The position numbers were made by a program, and so were the translations under genes. Shown one piece after another: positions 42,288-50,818 of a DNA stretch of 64,000 nt. The notes below the pieces were generated by a model, which worked only from the letters and a program-made list of their open reading frames with translations, ran no database searches and had not been told where the DNA came from. Source of the stretch: Nitrosopumilus sp. (GTDB lineage: Archaea; Thermoproteota; Nitrososphaeria; Nitrososphaerales; Nitrosopumilaceae). How positions within the stretch are numbered: position 1 is the first letter of the stretch; every line of letters starts with the position of its first letter. The stretch is taken from assembly GCF_025699255.1 (NCBI RefSeq), contig NZ_JAILWA010000007.1, positions 1 to 64,000 on the forward strand, written 5' to 3'.

Positions 42288-43406
42288 TTGAGTCAGACAA
42301 CTGAGCAGATACAAAAAAGTGACGTCAAAGATATTTTGGAAAATTCTCTTAATGGACAAAGACCTGGTCCGGAAGATATTTTGAGATTGCTAGAATCTGA
42401 AGATGTTCATTTGATGGGCCTTGCTGCCGGTCATCTCACAAGAAAGCAATTTGGAAAAAAGGCATCTTTTGTTAATAATATTATTTTGAATTATACCAAT
42501 GTTTGTATCACTGATTGTAAATTTTGTGCATTTTATAGATCTCCTGGTGCTGAAGATTCTTACACTCTAACTCTTGATGAAATTGAAGCTAGAGTGAAAA
42601 CTTCGTGGGAGATGTTTAAGATTCGTCAGGTTTTGATTCAGGGTGGACACAATCCAAATTTGAAAATTGAATATTATGAAGATGCGTTTAGGATGATTAG
42701 AGACAAATTCCCATCTGTTGGGGTTCATGGATTATCTACATCTGAAATTGATATGATTGCAAGAGTCGAAAAATCATCAACCAAAGAAATTCTTTCTCGA
42801 TTAAAAGATGCTGGTTTACAATCAATCCCTGGGGCTGGTGCTGAAATTCTGACTGATTCTGTAAAAGAAATCATTAGTCCAAAGAAAATTTCTAGTGATG
42901 ATTGGATTAGGATTATGGATGAAGCACATTCAATTGGAATTCCTGGTTCTGCAACAATGATGTATGGTCATGTAGAAAACAAAAATGATATTGTTGAGCA
43001 CTTTTCTAAAATTGTAAAACTACAAGAAAAAACTAAAGGCTTTATGGCATTTATCCCTTGGAATTTTGAACCAAATAATACTTTGATGCATGAAGAGGGT
43101 ATTGTAGAGTATGGCACTGGTGGAATTCAACTTTTGAAAATGATTGCAATCTCTAGACTTGTATTTGATGGTTTAATCCCACACATTCAATCTTCTTGGC
43201 TAACTAATGGTGTTGGCATGGCTCAACTTGCATTGCAGTATGGTGCTGATGACTTTGGCGGTACCTTGATTGGAGAAGAAGTTGTTTCTTGTACTGGAGC
43301 CCGTTCAACTGAACTCACTGATAAAATTATCATGGATGCAATTCATCAGATTGGATATCAAGTAGAAGAACGTGATAATTTCTATAATCCTATCTCAATA
43401 TCATAG
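42288..43406 (+). CDS. mqnC: Dehypoxanthine futalosine cyclase (MqnC), radical SAM
   Basis: The 372 residues start at TTG 42288, 10 nt after GGATGA. The radical SAM site is NVCITDCKFCAFYR, with the MqnC-typical FCAFYR. QVLIQGGHNPNLKIEYYED, IPGAGAEIL, ATMMYGHVE and GFMAFIPWNFEPNNT distinguish it from CofH and MqnE. It cyclises dehypoxanthine futalosine in menaquinone synthesis. Convergent with a ubiD gene (6-bp overlap). Confidence 0.9.
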   Translation: MSQTTEQIQKSDVKDILENSLNGQRPGPEDILRLLESEDVHLMGLAAGHLTRKQFGKKASFVNNIILNYTNVCITDCKFCAFYRSPGAEDSYTLTLDEIEARVKTSWEMFKIRQVLIQGGHNPNLKIEYYEDAFRMIRDKFPSVGVHGLSTSEIDMIARVEKSSTKEILSRLKDAGLQSIPGAGAEILTDSVKEIISPKKISSDDWIRIMDEAHSIGIPGSATMMYGHVENKNDIVEHFSKIVKLQEKTKGFMAFIPWNFEPNNTLMHEEGIVEYGTGGIQLLKMIAISRLVFDGLIPHIQSSWLTNGVGMAQLALQYGADDFGGTLIGEEVVSCTGARSTELTDKIIMDAIHQIGYQVEERDNFYNPISIS

Positions 43407-44843
43407 ACCGTAACTAGACCATTTGGAATCTACTAGGTTCTTTGTATTCTCATCGACTTTGACTTGTTGTTGTATCTCTCTATTGTATCCCTCTTCTTTT
43501 GTTTTCTGAGTTGCATCGATTCCCATTTTTGATCCCAAATTAACTAGCGGTGATGCTGGATCTAAAGTATCTGTGGGTGTATTGTCAATAATTATTGTAT
43601 CTCTTGCAGCATCTGCTCTTGTTGTAATTGCCCAAATTACATCATTGATGTCATGAACATTGATATCTTCATCTACTACCACAAACATTTTGGTTAGTGA
43701 TAATTGTCCCATTCCCCAGAGACCCATCATGACTTTTTTGGCTTGACCTGGATATCTTTTCTTGATTGAAATAATTGCAAATCCTTGGAACCATCCTGCC
43801 GCTGGCATGCTAAAGTCCACTACCTCTGGATGGAACATTTGAATTAATGGTAAAAATGAACGTTCTATTACTTTGCCAATGTATGCATCTTCAAGAATTG
43901 GTTTTCCAACTACTGTTGTAACGTAAATTGGATTTTTCCTTCTCATGATTCCTGTTAATGTGAATGTTGGATATGGTTCAACTGGAGTATAGTATCCTGT
44001 ATGGTCTCCAAACGGTCCTTCGTCTCTAATGTCTGCAGGATCTACATATCCTTCTAAAACAATTTCTGCATTTGCTGGAACATCCAAATCTATTGTTTTG
44101 CACTTTACTGTTTTGATTCCTTCTTTTCTTGTAATTCCTGCAAACAAGTATTTGTCTAATCCTTCTGGTACTGGTGCAATTGATGAAAATATTGTGGCAG
44201 GCTCTCCTCCAATAATTATTGCAGTAGGAATTTTTTCTCCTTTTTCTTTTGAAATGTCTCCGTGATGTGCACCCCTCTTGTGTTTTTGCCAGTGCATTAA
44301 TGCATGAGTTTTATCAACTATCTGCATCCTATATGTTCCAAGATTTCTAACTCCTGTCTCTGGATGTTTGGTGGCAACCAATCCTAGTGTAATGAACTTG
44401 CCTGCATCCTCGGGCCATGATTTTATAATTGGTATTTCATCAAATGATGCATCAGTGGATGTGATTTCAGTTACTGGTCCACTTGTTTCTGCTTTTGGAA
44501 ATGATGCAGTCATTTTGGAAAGTTCTGGAAGTTTTTTTATTTTGTTTAGCAACCCTGATGGCACATCCATCTTTGTCATGTCTGCAATCCTTTGACCTAT
44601 TTCTGTAAAATCTGTCATTTCTAATCCAATCTCTAATCTTTTCATAGATCCAAATGCATTTCCTAAAATTGGCATGTCATATCCTTTGACATTTTCAAAA
44701 AGAATTGCTGGACCATTAGAGTACATCTCTCTTCTCATGATTTCGGCAACTTCTAAATCCGAATCCACTTCTGTCTTTACTCTTTTTAATTCCCTGTGTT
44801 TTTCAAGTTCTGAAATGAAATCTCTGATGTCTTCTATTCCCAC
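43401..44843 (-). CDS. ubiD: UbiD-family decarboxylase
   Basis: This 480-residue protein has UbiD blocks GTYRMQIVDKTHALMHWQKHKRGAHH, GEPATIFSSIAPVPEGLDKYLFAG, DEGPFGDHTGYYTPVEPYP and PTDTLDPASP. UbiD enzymes use prenylated FMN to decarboxylate aromatic acids. Next to mqnC, it may be the MqnL-type decarboxylase of the futalosine route. UbiX is not in the window. Confidence 0.92.
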   Translation of the reverse strand: MGIEDIRDFISELEKHRELKRVKTEVDSDLEVAEIMRREMYSNGPAILFENVKGYDMPILGNAFGSMKRLEIGLEMTDFTEIGQRIADMTKMDVPSGLLNKIKKLPELSKMTASFPKAETSGPVTEITSTDASFDEIPIIKSWPEDAGKFITLGLVATKHPETGVRNLGTYRMQIVDKTHALMHWQKHKRGAHHGDISKEKGEKIPTAIIIGGEPATIFSSIAPVPEGLDKYLFAGITRKEGIKTVKCKTIDLDVPANAEIVLEGYVDPADIRDEGPFGDHTGYYTPVEPYPTFTLTGIMRRKNPIYVTTVVGKPILEDAYIGKVIERSFLPLIQMFHPEVVDFSMPAAGWFQGFAIISIKKRYPGQAKKVMMGLWGMGQLSLTKMFVVVDEDINVHDINDVIWAITTRADAARDTIIIDNTPTDTLDPASPLVNLGSKMGIDATQKTKEEGYNREIQQQVKVDENTKNLVDSKWSSYGL

Positions 44844-44884
44844 GATGATTCACTAGTCAGATCAAGTATAAGCTTAACTCGTTT

Positions 44885-45298
44885 TTACATTGGTGGAAGT
44901 TCTGTTTTTTTATCATGTCCGCCAGAGCCGAATTTGCAGTAAAAACATAATTCTGATTCCATGTATTTCAGTTGCTCAACCTGAATAGCTCCGAGTTTCA
45001 ATGCAATTTTTGTCAAGATTTTGTATTTTAATGGCATTGCTGGAATTACTTCATCCATGTATACTCTGTAATGATCGGGACAGAACTTTAGGGTGACTTT
45101 TGATGGCTCTTTGCCTTTTTCATTTACTTGTTTTGTAAAGTTGATCTGCTCTCGTATGTATTCATGTTTTGGACATGGACAATTCTTGCCTCCTGGATGC
45201 TTGTAGGCGGGCGTATTCTTCCAATCAAAATCTGGAAATTCTTTTTCAAAGTCATCCATGTCATCATTTATGCAATTTAGCATATAAAACTTGATCAA
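44885..45298 (-). CDS. Orphan Cys-containing protein
   Basis: This 137-residue protein has CPCPKHEYIREQINF, KFCPDHYRVYMDE and ELCFYCKFG, six Cys and several His, suggesting a metal site. An N-terminal stretch is acidic (DDMDDFEKEFPDFDW). Start at Met1, Met6 or MDDF is possible. Family not recognised. Upstream of and on the same strand as ubiD. Confidence 0.7.
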   Translation of the reverse strand: MIKFYMLNCINDDMDDFEKEFPDFDWKNTPAYKHPGGKNCPCPKHEYIREQINFTKQVNEKGKEPSKVTLKFCPDHYRVYMDEVIPAMPLKYKILTKIALKLGAIQVEQLKYMESELCFYCKFGSGGHDKKTELPPM

Positions 45299-45355
45299 AA
45301 TTAGTTGGCGTAATCAACCCAAATGTACATAAACCCCGGATTGACCACCAAAATT

Positions 45356-46009
45356 ATGGCAGCTGCTAAAAAGCAAACTAAAGCAGATCTTGAAAACAAG
45401 ATTGCCGAATTAGAAGCAAAGCTAAACAAACTTTCTACTCAGCTAGAATCAAAACCAGCTGAAGCAAAGCCAGCAGAGACTAAACCTGCTGAGGTTAAAC
45501 CAGCTGAAACAAAACCAGCTCCAGCAAAACCTGCTGAGAGACCTGCAGCAACTACCAAACCAAAAGGTGTACTACCTAAAGGTATGGAAGAAAAACCAGC
45601 AGAGACTCCAAAACCAGCAGAAACAACTGCACAACCTCCAGCAACTGTTCAAGATGCATTAGAGAATGCATACATGACTGCTCCAATGACTGATTTCCAT
45701 CAGTACAGAGCTAAAGTCACAGGTTATTCTCCATCTCCAAACAGATACTATGTTAGAAGAACTGCTCCTGTAGGAAAAGTTCCAACTACAAATTGGAATG
45801 ATCAAAAAGTAAAGGTAACTGGATACACAGCATGTTCAAACCAATACTATGCTACAAAAGCAAGAATGGCATACCATCCAGCTGACAAAACATTTGGAAG
45901 TTTTAGTGGAATCAATATGTCTGTTGAAGGCGTTGATGCACCAGCACAACAAACTCCAACACCAGAACCACCAAAGCCTAAAAGAGGCACACTACCAAAA
46001 GGTTTCTAA
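45356..46009 (+). CDS. LPKG-motif coiled-coil/linker protein, copy A
   Basis: The 217 residues start at ATG 45356, aligned with the paralogue. Residues 8-32 form a coiled coil (ADLENKIAELEAKLNKLSTQLE). Residues 33-66 are a PAE/PAK-rich linker. GVLPKGM is at 71-77. A globular core (98-190) has two KVTGYxxxxNxYY units (120-132 and 153-165). The C-terminus is RGTLPKGF. No signal peptide, so cytosolic. Residues 32-208 are encoded by DNA identical to copy B. Function unknown. Confidence 0.8.
   Translation: MAAAKKQTKADLENKIAELEAKLNKLSTQLESKPAEAKPAETKPAEVKPAETKPAPAKPAERPAATTKPKGVLPKGMEEKPAETPKPAETTAQPPATVQDALENAYMTAPMTDFHQYRAKVTGYSPSPNRYYVRRTAPVGKVPTTNWNDQKVKVTGYTACSNQYYATKARMAYHPADKTFGSFSGINMSVEGVDAPAQQTPTPEPPKPKRGTLPKGF
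45451..45979 (+). repeat. 529-bp direct repeat, copy A
   Basis: Read base by base, this stretch is identical to 46485-47013 (offset 1034). It begins in the linker after the coiled coil and ends before the C-terminal LPKG motif. Sequences on both sides are homologous but diverged, so a conversion tract fits better than a simple recent tandem duplication. Confidence 0.93.
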
Positions 46010-46077
46010 TTCAACAACATCCTTTATTTTCTATTTTTAATAGTAATATTCTTCTTTGATCATATTCTATATCACAT

Positions 46078-46269
46078 ATGGCTCCAAAAATTCCATGTCC
46101 TAATTGCAAACAAAACGAATGGCTTGAAAATAATGAACTAAGTTATCTGCCAACTGTTATCAAAATGGATGACGGAACTTATGCTGCAGATACAAACAAC
46201 GGAATTCATGTTAGATTATGGAGATGCAATAACTGTCTATTTGTAATGCAATTTTGGGAACCTGATTAA
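46078..46269 (+). CDS. Zinc-ribbon microprotein between the LPKG paralogues
   Basis: This 63-residue protein has IPCPNCKQNEW and WRCNNCLFVMQFWEPD (two C-x2-C knuckles about 40 residues apart). It resembles small archaeal zinc ribbons. It sits between copies A and B on the same strand, so the three may act together; that is inference. Confidence 0.8.
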   Translation: MAPKIPCPNCKQNEWLENNELSYLPTVIKMDDGTYAADTNNGIHVRLWRCNNCLFVMQFWEPD

Positions 46270-46380
46270 ATAAAAACTGATGAAATTTTTACAACATATC
46301 CTTGTTTTTCACTAAATTTTTTGATTAATTTTTTCTTATGATCAAAATGTAAATAAACAATGCAATCTTTACTGAAAGGA

Positions 46381-47316
46381 ATGGCAGGAAAAACAAAAGC
46401 AAGTACGAAAAAGGATCTAGAAGCCAAAATAGCAGCGCTAGAGGAAAAATTAACTAAATTATCAACACAGCTTGAAGCCAAGCCAAAACCAGCTGAAGCA
46501 AAGCCAGCAGAGACTAAACCTGCTGAGGTTAAACCAGCTGAAACAAAACCAGCTCCAGCAAAACCTGCTGAGAGACCTGCAGCAACTACCAAACCAAAAG
46601 GTGTACTACCTAAAGGTATGGAAGAAAAACCAGCAGAGACTCCAAAACCAGCAGAAACAACTGCACAACCTCCAGCAACTGTTCAAGATGCATTAGAGAA
46701 TGCATACATGACTGCTCCAATGACTGATTTCCATCAGTACAGAGCTAAAGTCACAGGTTATTCTCCATCTCCAAACAGATACTATGTTAGAAGAACTGCT
46801 CCTGTAGGAAAAGTTCCAACTACAAATTGGAATGATCAAAAAGTAAAGGTAACTGGATACACAGCATGTTCAAACCAATACTATGCTACAAAAGCAAGAA
46901 TGGCATACCATCCAGCTGACAAAACATTTGGAAGTTTTAGTGGAATCAATATGTCTGTTGAAGGCGTTGATGCACCAGCACAACAAACTCCAACACCAGA
47001 ACCACCAAAGCCTGCAAAGGGGACTCTTCCAAAAGGTATGGGGCAAACACAGCAAGCTCCTCCTCAACAACAATCAACATATGTTGCAGATGATGGAAAA
47101 TCTAGAGAAGAAAAATTAGCAGAATATGAAGCTGATTACTTGCAAAGATTAGAACAACAAAGAATTGATGAAGAAAAAGAATTCCAACAACTCTTAGAAG
47201 CTGAAGCTAAAGCTAGATCAACAGCTAGTAGAGGTACTTTGCCAAAAGGTTTTGAACCAAAACCCGAACCAGAAGCCCCAAAAGCATCTAGAGGCACACT
47301 ACCAAAAGGTTTCTGA
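46381..47316 (+). CDS. LPKG-motif coiled-coil/linker protein, copy B (extended)
   Basis: The 311 residues (start ATG 46381 by alignment with copy A; ATG 46360 also open) share the coiled coil, PAE/PAK linker and KVTGY core. Copy B then adds about 95 residues: GTLPKGM, a Gln/Pro spacer, a charged helix (REEKLAEYEADYLQRLEQQRID), then RGTLPKGFEPK and a terminal RGTLPKGF. It thus has four LPKG[MF] motifs against two in A. The 529-bp identity with copy A ends sharply on both sides. Confidence 0.8.
   Translation: MAGKTKASTKKDLEAKIAALEEKLTKLSTQLEAKPKPAEAKPAETKPAEVKPAETKPAPAKPAERPAATTKPKGVLPKGMEEKPAETPKPAETTAQPPATVQDALENAYMTAPMTDFHQYRAKVTGYSPSPNRYYVRRTAPVGKVPTTNWNDQKVKVTGYTACSNQYYATKARMAYHPADKTFGSFSGINMSVEGVDAPAQQTPTPEPPKPAKGTLPKGMGQTQQAPPQQQSTYVADDGKSREEKLAEYEADYLQRLEQQRIDEEKEFQQLLEAEAKARSTASRGTLPKGFEPKPEPEAPKASRGTLPKGF
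46485..47013 (+). repeat. 529-bp direct repeat, copy B
   Basis: Identical partner of 45451-45979. Recombination between the two would delete about 1 kb including the zinc-ribbon gene and fuse the paralogues in frame. Confidence 0.93.
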
Positions 47317-47337
47317 TCTTCAACCTTTTTACTTATT

Positions 47338-47802
47338 TTATTTTAAATTTAGAAAATCTTCTAGCACTTCTTTAGAGTGTCCTGCAGGTTTTACTTTGGG
47401 ATATATTTTGAAAATTTTTCCTTTTTCATTTACAAGAAATGTACTTCTCATAACTCCCATGTATTCTCTACCCATGAATTTTTTCTTACCCCAAACACCA
47501 AAGAGATTTGAAACTTCTTTGTCTACATCTGCTAATAACGGATATTTGATTTTCATTTTATCGCAGAATTTTTTATGAGAATCTACATCGTCTGGGCTGA
47601 TGCCGATAATTTCAATTCCTTCTTTTTGGAATTTTTTATAATCTTTTGAAAATTCATCTGCCTCTGTTGTACAACCTGGAGTGAAATCTTTTGGGTAAAA
47701 GTAAATGGCATGTTTTTTGCCTTTAAAATCACTAGACTTTACTTTGTTGCCATTTGCATCATTTACTGCAAATTTTGGAACAGAATCTCCTTCAGAAATC
47801 AT
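47338..47802 (-). CDS. PrxQ/BCP peroxiredoxin
   Basis: This 154-residue thioredoxin-fold peroxidase has the peroxidatic Cys44 in DFTPGCTTEADEF and Arg in VMRSTFLV. The common PrxQ resolving Cys at +5 is Asp49; Cys80 (HKKFCDKM), 36 residues later, matches the alternative position of Xylella-type PrxQ. It detoxifies peroxides. Convergent with LPKG copy B. Confidence 0.93.
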   Translation of the reverse strand: MISEGDSVPKFAVNDANGNKVKSSDFKGKKHAIYFYPKDFTPGCTTEADEFSKDYKKFQKEGIEIIGISPDDVDSHKKFCDKMKIKYPLLADVDKEVSNLFGVWGKKKFMGREYMGVMRSTFLVNEKGKIFKIYPKVKPAGHSKEVLEDFLNLK

Positions 47803-47904
47803 GTATTCTCAAATGAATTGATCTATAATTAATTACTTTATGACTGTATTAGATCACATTCACAGTCCGAATCTTTTATATGGAAATTGGCGGGGCTTTT
47901 GCTC

Positions 47905-48618
47905 ATGGTTAGTCCTAGAAATTGGCTTGCAGAAGCAATTTCCACATTTGCATTGGTCTTCTTTGGACCTTTATCGGTAATTCTTTCTGCATCTGTTTTT
48001 GGAGATGGACTATCTATTGAAGCAATTATTATGATATCTTTGGGCCACGGTGCAGCTATCGCATTTATGGTCTATGCATTTGGACACGTGTCTGGTGCTC
48101 ACATCAACCCTGCAGTTACAATTCCTATGATGATTACGAAGAAAATTGGAATTGCAGACGGTATTGGATACATTGTATTTCAAATAATTGGGGCAATAAT
48201 TGCAACCGGTACTCTAGTTGCACTGTTCCCTGAAGTTGGAAAAGATGTTTTCTGGGGTGCACATGGAGGACCAAGTGATTTGCTTGGAGGAAGCATGATG
48301 TCTGGATTGATAGTTGAAATCATTTTGACTTTCTTCTTGGTAACTGTAATCTTTATGACTGCAGTTCACAAAAAAGCCCCAAAGAGCGTTTACGGTGCAG
48401 TAATTGGTGGAATGATCTTCTTATTGCACTTGGTAGGTGTTCCATTAACTGGAGCTTCAATGAATCCTGCAAGATCTTTCTCTCCTACACTATTTGCAGG
48501 TGACGCAGGACTGTGGGAAGTACAATGGCTGTACTGGGTAGGCCCAATCGTTGGTGGTATCATTGCTGGCTTGATAATGAATTACATCTATGTCAACAAA
48601 GCAGAACAAGAAGCATAA
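47905..48618 (+). CDS. Aquaporin (MIP family)
   Basis: The 237 residues start at ATG 47905 (MVSPRNWLAEAISTFALVFF); an in-frame TTG lies 18 bp upstream. Six membrane segments and two NPA loops (GAHINPAVT, GASMNPARSF) are visible. The Arg after the second NPA is kept. It conducts water or small neutral solutes, possibly ammonia or glycerol, but selectivity is unknown. Confidence 0.95.
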   Translation: MVSPRNWLAEAISTFALVFFGPLSVILSASVFGDGLSIEAIIMISLGHGAAIAFMVYAFGHVSGAHINPAVTIPMMITKKIGIADGIGYIVFQIIGAIIATGTLVALFPEVGKDVFWGAHGGPSDLLGGSMMSGLIVEIILTFFLVTVIFMTAVHKKAPKSVYGAVIGGMIFLLHLVGVPLTGASMNPARSFSPTLFAGDAGLWEVQWLYWVGPIVGGIIAGLIMNYIYVNKAEQEA

Positions 48619-48657
48619 TCCTAACATTTTTAAAAATTTGAACTTTAATTTTTACAT

Positions 48658-49089
48658 ATGACTTCTGCTGAAGATATTTCCAAAATGTTTTACAGTGAAT
48701 CTGAAAAACTTGTTTCTCTATTTGACACTGCTGATTCAAAAACTGATGTGAATATTCATGAGATTGTCGAGACATATTATCAAGTCATGAATGTCTCGTC
48801 TATGGCATCTATGCTTAAACAACAGGCTACTGAATCTGAGGAATTAACAAAAACAATTCAGCAAACTGAAAAACTAATTTCTTCAAGGTTTGATTCTACA
48901 ATCCATCCAAAAATTATGGAAAAACTATCTCTGTCTATTCAAGAACTGACAAAGACTCTGCAATCAGGCTCTGGTGAGAAATCAAAAGAGCAAACAGAAT
49001 CAGATGCTAAACTCTTCGAAGAACTACGTCAGAATATGAGTACTAGAGAGTTTGTCCAACAATATGAAAATGGTCTTTCTCATGATTGA
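48658..49089 (+). CDS. Orphan helical protein upstream of a methyltransferase
   Basis: This 143-residue acidic, helix-rich protein (Ser/Thr/Gln/Glu repeats, ESEELTKTIQQTEKLIS) has no cysteine, signal or known motif. Its last codons overlap the next gene by 8 bp, so the two are translationally coupled. Confidence 0.75.
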   Translation: MTSAEDISKMFYSESEKLVSLFDTADSKTDVNIHEIVETYYQVMNVSSMASMLKQQATESEELTKTIQQTEKLISSRFDSTIHPKIMEKLSLSIQELTKTLQSGSGEKSKEQTESDAKLFEELRQNMSTREFVQQYENGLSHD

Positions 49090-49903
49090 GGATATTGCAA
49101 AAAATTTAGTTGAATTAAAAAAAGAATTTGTTAAAGTATATGACGGTAAAAGTCAGATACAGGAGGTAATTCCAAAATCAAAATCTGATTTGTTCCCCAT
49201 TGAGAAATCTCATTTAGAACTGCTACATCAATTTGCATCAAAGAATCCTATCTATTACAATTCATATGAAAAACAAGTTGGTTCAGTTGATTGTATTGTC
49301 TATGAGGGTGACATTAACAAATATTGGCTAAACAGCATACAGCACGGTTCAAGCAAAGCTCCTTTTTCTCCTACTTGGATGATGTCTGCCTATCTTGGTT
49401 CATTACTTGCAAAGAATTTGGGCTATTTGCAAGTGGTTGACATTGGTTCTGGCGATGGTCGTATTGCTTTTTGTGCAAAAATTTTAGGATTAGAATCCTT
49501 TAGCATTGAAATTGATAATATGCTTGTTGATTTGCAAAAACAATTGACCTTTATTTTGGATTTTAATCCATATTGCTCTGATGCAACTATATTTGATTAT
49601 TCTTCATTGAATTTATCAAAATCCATATTTTTCATTGGAGGGCTTGCACAGATGGGTGGTGTCTCGTTGGTATCTGGAATCTTAAAAATAATTGATTCGA
49701 TCCCTAATCTGAAAAAAAATACTGGATGGGTATTTGCTGGAACTTTGTCTCAAAAATATGCTCCTGATCCTAAAAATGAGGCAGGTTGGGGCACATTGAT
49801 AGAAAAAAGCAATCTAAAATCAATTCAAACTATTTCGTTACCTACCGCTTGGACTTTTCATGAACCTGATGAAACATCCTATATTTTTGCAGAACCTCAC
49901 TAA
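49082..49903 (+). CDS. Class I SAM-dependent methyltransferase
   Basis: The 273 residues from ATG 49082 (MIEDIAKNLVELKKEFVKVYDG) include motif I VVDIGSGDGRIAFCAKILG followed by SFSIEID, typical of SAM binding and reminiscent of DOT1-like or ribosomal-protein methyltransferases. No substrate motif could be identified. Coupled to the helical orphan upstream. Confidence 0.8.
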   Translation: MIEDIAKNLVELKKEFVKVYDGKSQIQEVIPKSKSDLFPIEKSHLELLHQFASKNPIYYNSYEKQVGSVDCIVYEGDINKYWLNSIQHGSSKAPFSPTWMMSAYLGSLLAKNLGYLQVVDIGSGDGRIAFCAKILGLESFSIEIDNMLVDLQKQLTFILDFNPYCSDATIFDYSSLNLSKSIFFIGGLAQMGGVSLVSGILKIIDSIPNLKKNTGWVFAGTLSQKYAPDPKNEAGWGTLIEKSNLKSIQTISLPTAWTFHEPDETSYIFAEPH

Positions 49904-49941
49904 TAGCAATCCAAATTAAGCGTAACTTTCCCAAACTTTTC

Positions 49942-50016
49942 GGACTCGTTGCATAGCTTGGATAGTGCGAACGCTTGCGGAGCGTTAGGTCGTCGGTTCG
50001 AATCCGATCGGGTCCG
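49942..50016 (+). tRNA. tRNA-Arg(GCG)
   Basis: Acceptor GGACTCG (49942-49948) pairs with CGGGTCC. D-arm GCAT...GTGC, anticodon stem AACGC/GCGTT with loop TTGCGGA (anticodon GCG), variable AGGTC, T-arm GTCGG-TTCGAAT-CCGAT. Discriminator G50016. No intron and no encoded CCA; a T-run follows. Confidence 0.94.
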
Positions 50017-50077
50017 TTTTTATCTTTAACTTGTTACTAAAAATTCAAATTAAAAATTAAAAAGAAAAATAAAAAAA

Positions 50078-50455
50078 TTATGTTCTTTTTGGGATCATTG
50101 ACGGTAAAACTTCTACGATGTGTCTATTCAACGATGCAAATTCATTAGAGTTTGCATTAATGGTACTCAGTGTTTCTTTTGTAGCATTAATCGATGCAAT
50201 TGCAATCTTGTTTTGAACATCTATAGATGATTTTAATTCTCTTTCAATATCGTTAACAATTTTTATTGTAGCTTCTGACAATCTTGCATTATTTCCTATC
50301 TTTGATGCAAATCCTTTCTGAATATCAATAGATGAACATGCAATATTTTTACATGTTTCAATATATTCTTGAAACAGATTAGTTATAGATTGATGATATT
50401 GAGGAACAGTTTTTTCGACATACGTATAGATGCTGTCTGTATATCCTTTCCACAT
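50078..50455 (-). CDS. Helical orphan (phasin-like length and pattern)
   Basis: This 125-residue protein is almost all helix, opening MWKGYTDSIYTYVEKTVPQY and ending VEVLPSMIPKRT. Size and amphipathic pattern recall phasins of polyhydroxyalkanoate granules, but there is no PHA gene in the window, so the comparison is weak. Directly follows a small gene on the same strand. Confidence 0.65.
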   Translation of the reverse strand: MWKGYTDSIYTYVEKTVPQYHQSITNLFQEYIETCKNIACSSIDIQKGFASKIGNNARLSEATIKIVNDIERELKSSIDVQNKIAIASINATKETLSTINANSNEFASLNRHIVEVLPSMIPKRT

Positions 50456-50489
50456 TCCATAGAAATCACCTTTATTTTCTAAAATTGGT

Positions 50490-50681
50490 TTATCCAGTTA
50501 CAGTACACCTCCTCTCAGGTTGGGCTAAGTGTAATGTTGGATAATCTAAAATCATCCATGAAAGTCCCATTATGTCTTCAGCATTATTTTCTACTCTGAA
50601 TAATGAAGCGTTTTTGGCATCATTCATTTTCAGAGATGCTCTGGATGTACTTTCCTTTGCAATTTGTATGATTTGACTCAT
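50490..50681 (-). CDS. Small orphan protein (63 aa)
   Basis: It reads MSQIIQIAKESTSRASLKMN and later LSWMILDYPTLHLAQPERRC. No motif was recognised. It lies 34 bp upstream of the helical orphan on the same strand, which supports a small operon. Coding is plausible, not certain. Confidence 0.5.
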   Translation of the reverse strand: MSQIIQIAKESTSRASLKMNDAKNASLFRVENNAEDIMGLSWMILDYPTLHLAQPERRCTVTG

Positions 50682-50818
50682 GAAATGTTCTATGGTTTAG
50701 AACCTATTAAGCCAGAGGATTTTTGAATATAATGATGGTATAAACAATCAGTTGATTTCATTCAGAACTAAATCAAAACAAAATATCTTTAAGAATTTCT
50801 TTCACTTATGCATACTCC

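Noticed and set aside
42288-43406. CofH (F420 synthesis) call for the radical SAM gene
   Set aside because: FCAFYR, GAGAEIL and ATMMYGHVE blocks fit MqnC better and a ubiD gene is adjacent.
46266-46592. Minus-strand open frame with Ala/Gly/Ser repeats (SAGLTSAGLVSAG)
   Set aside because: It is the antisense of the PAE/PAK linker of LPKG copy B; its repetitiveness is a reflection of that coding repeat.
45451-47013. Direct repeats as an insertion sequence, CRISPR or att sites
   Set aside because: The repeats are in-frame coding sequence of paralogues; there is no transposase, spacer pattern or integrase.
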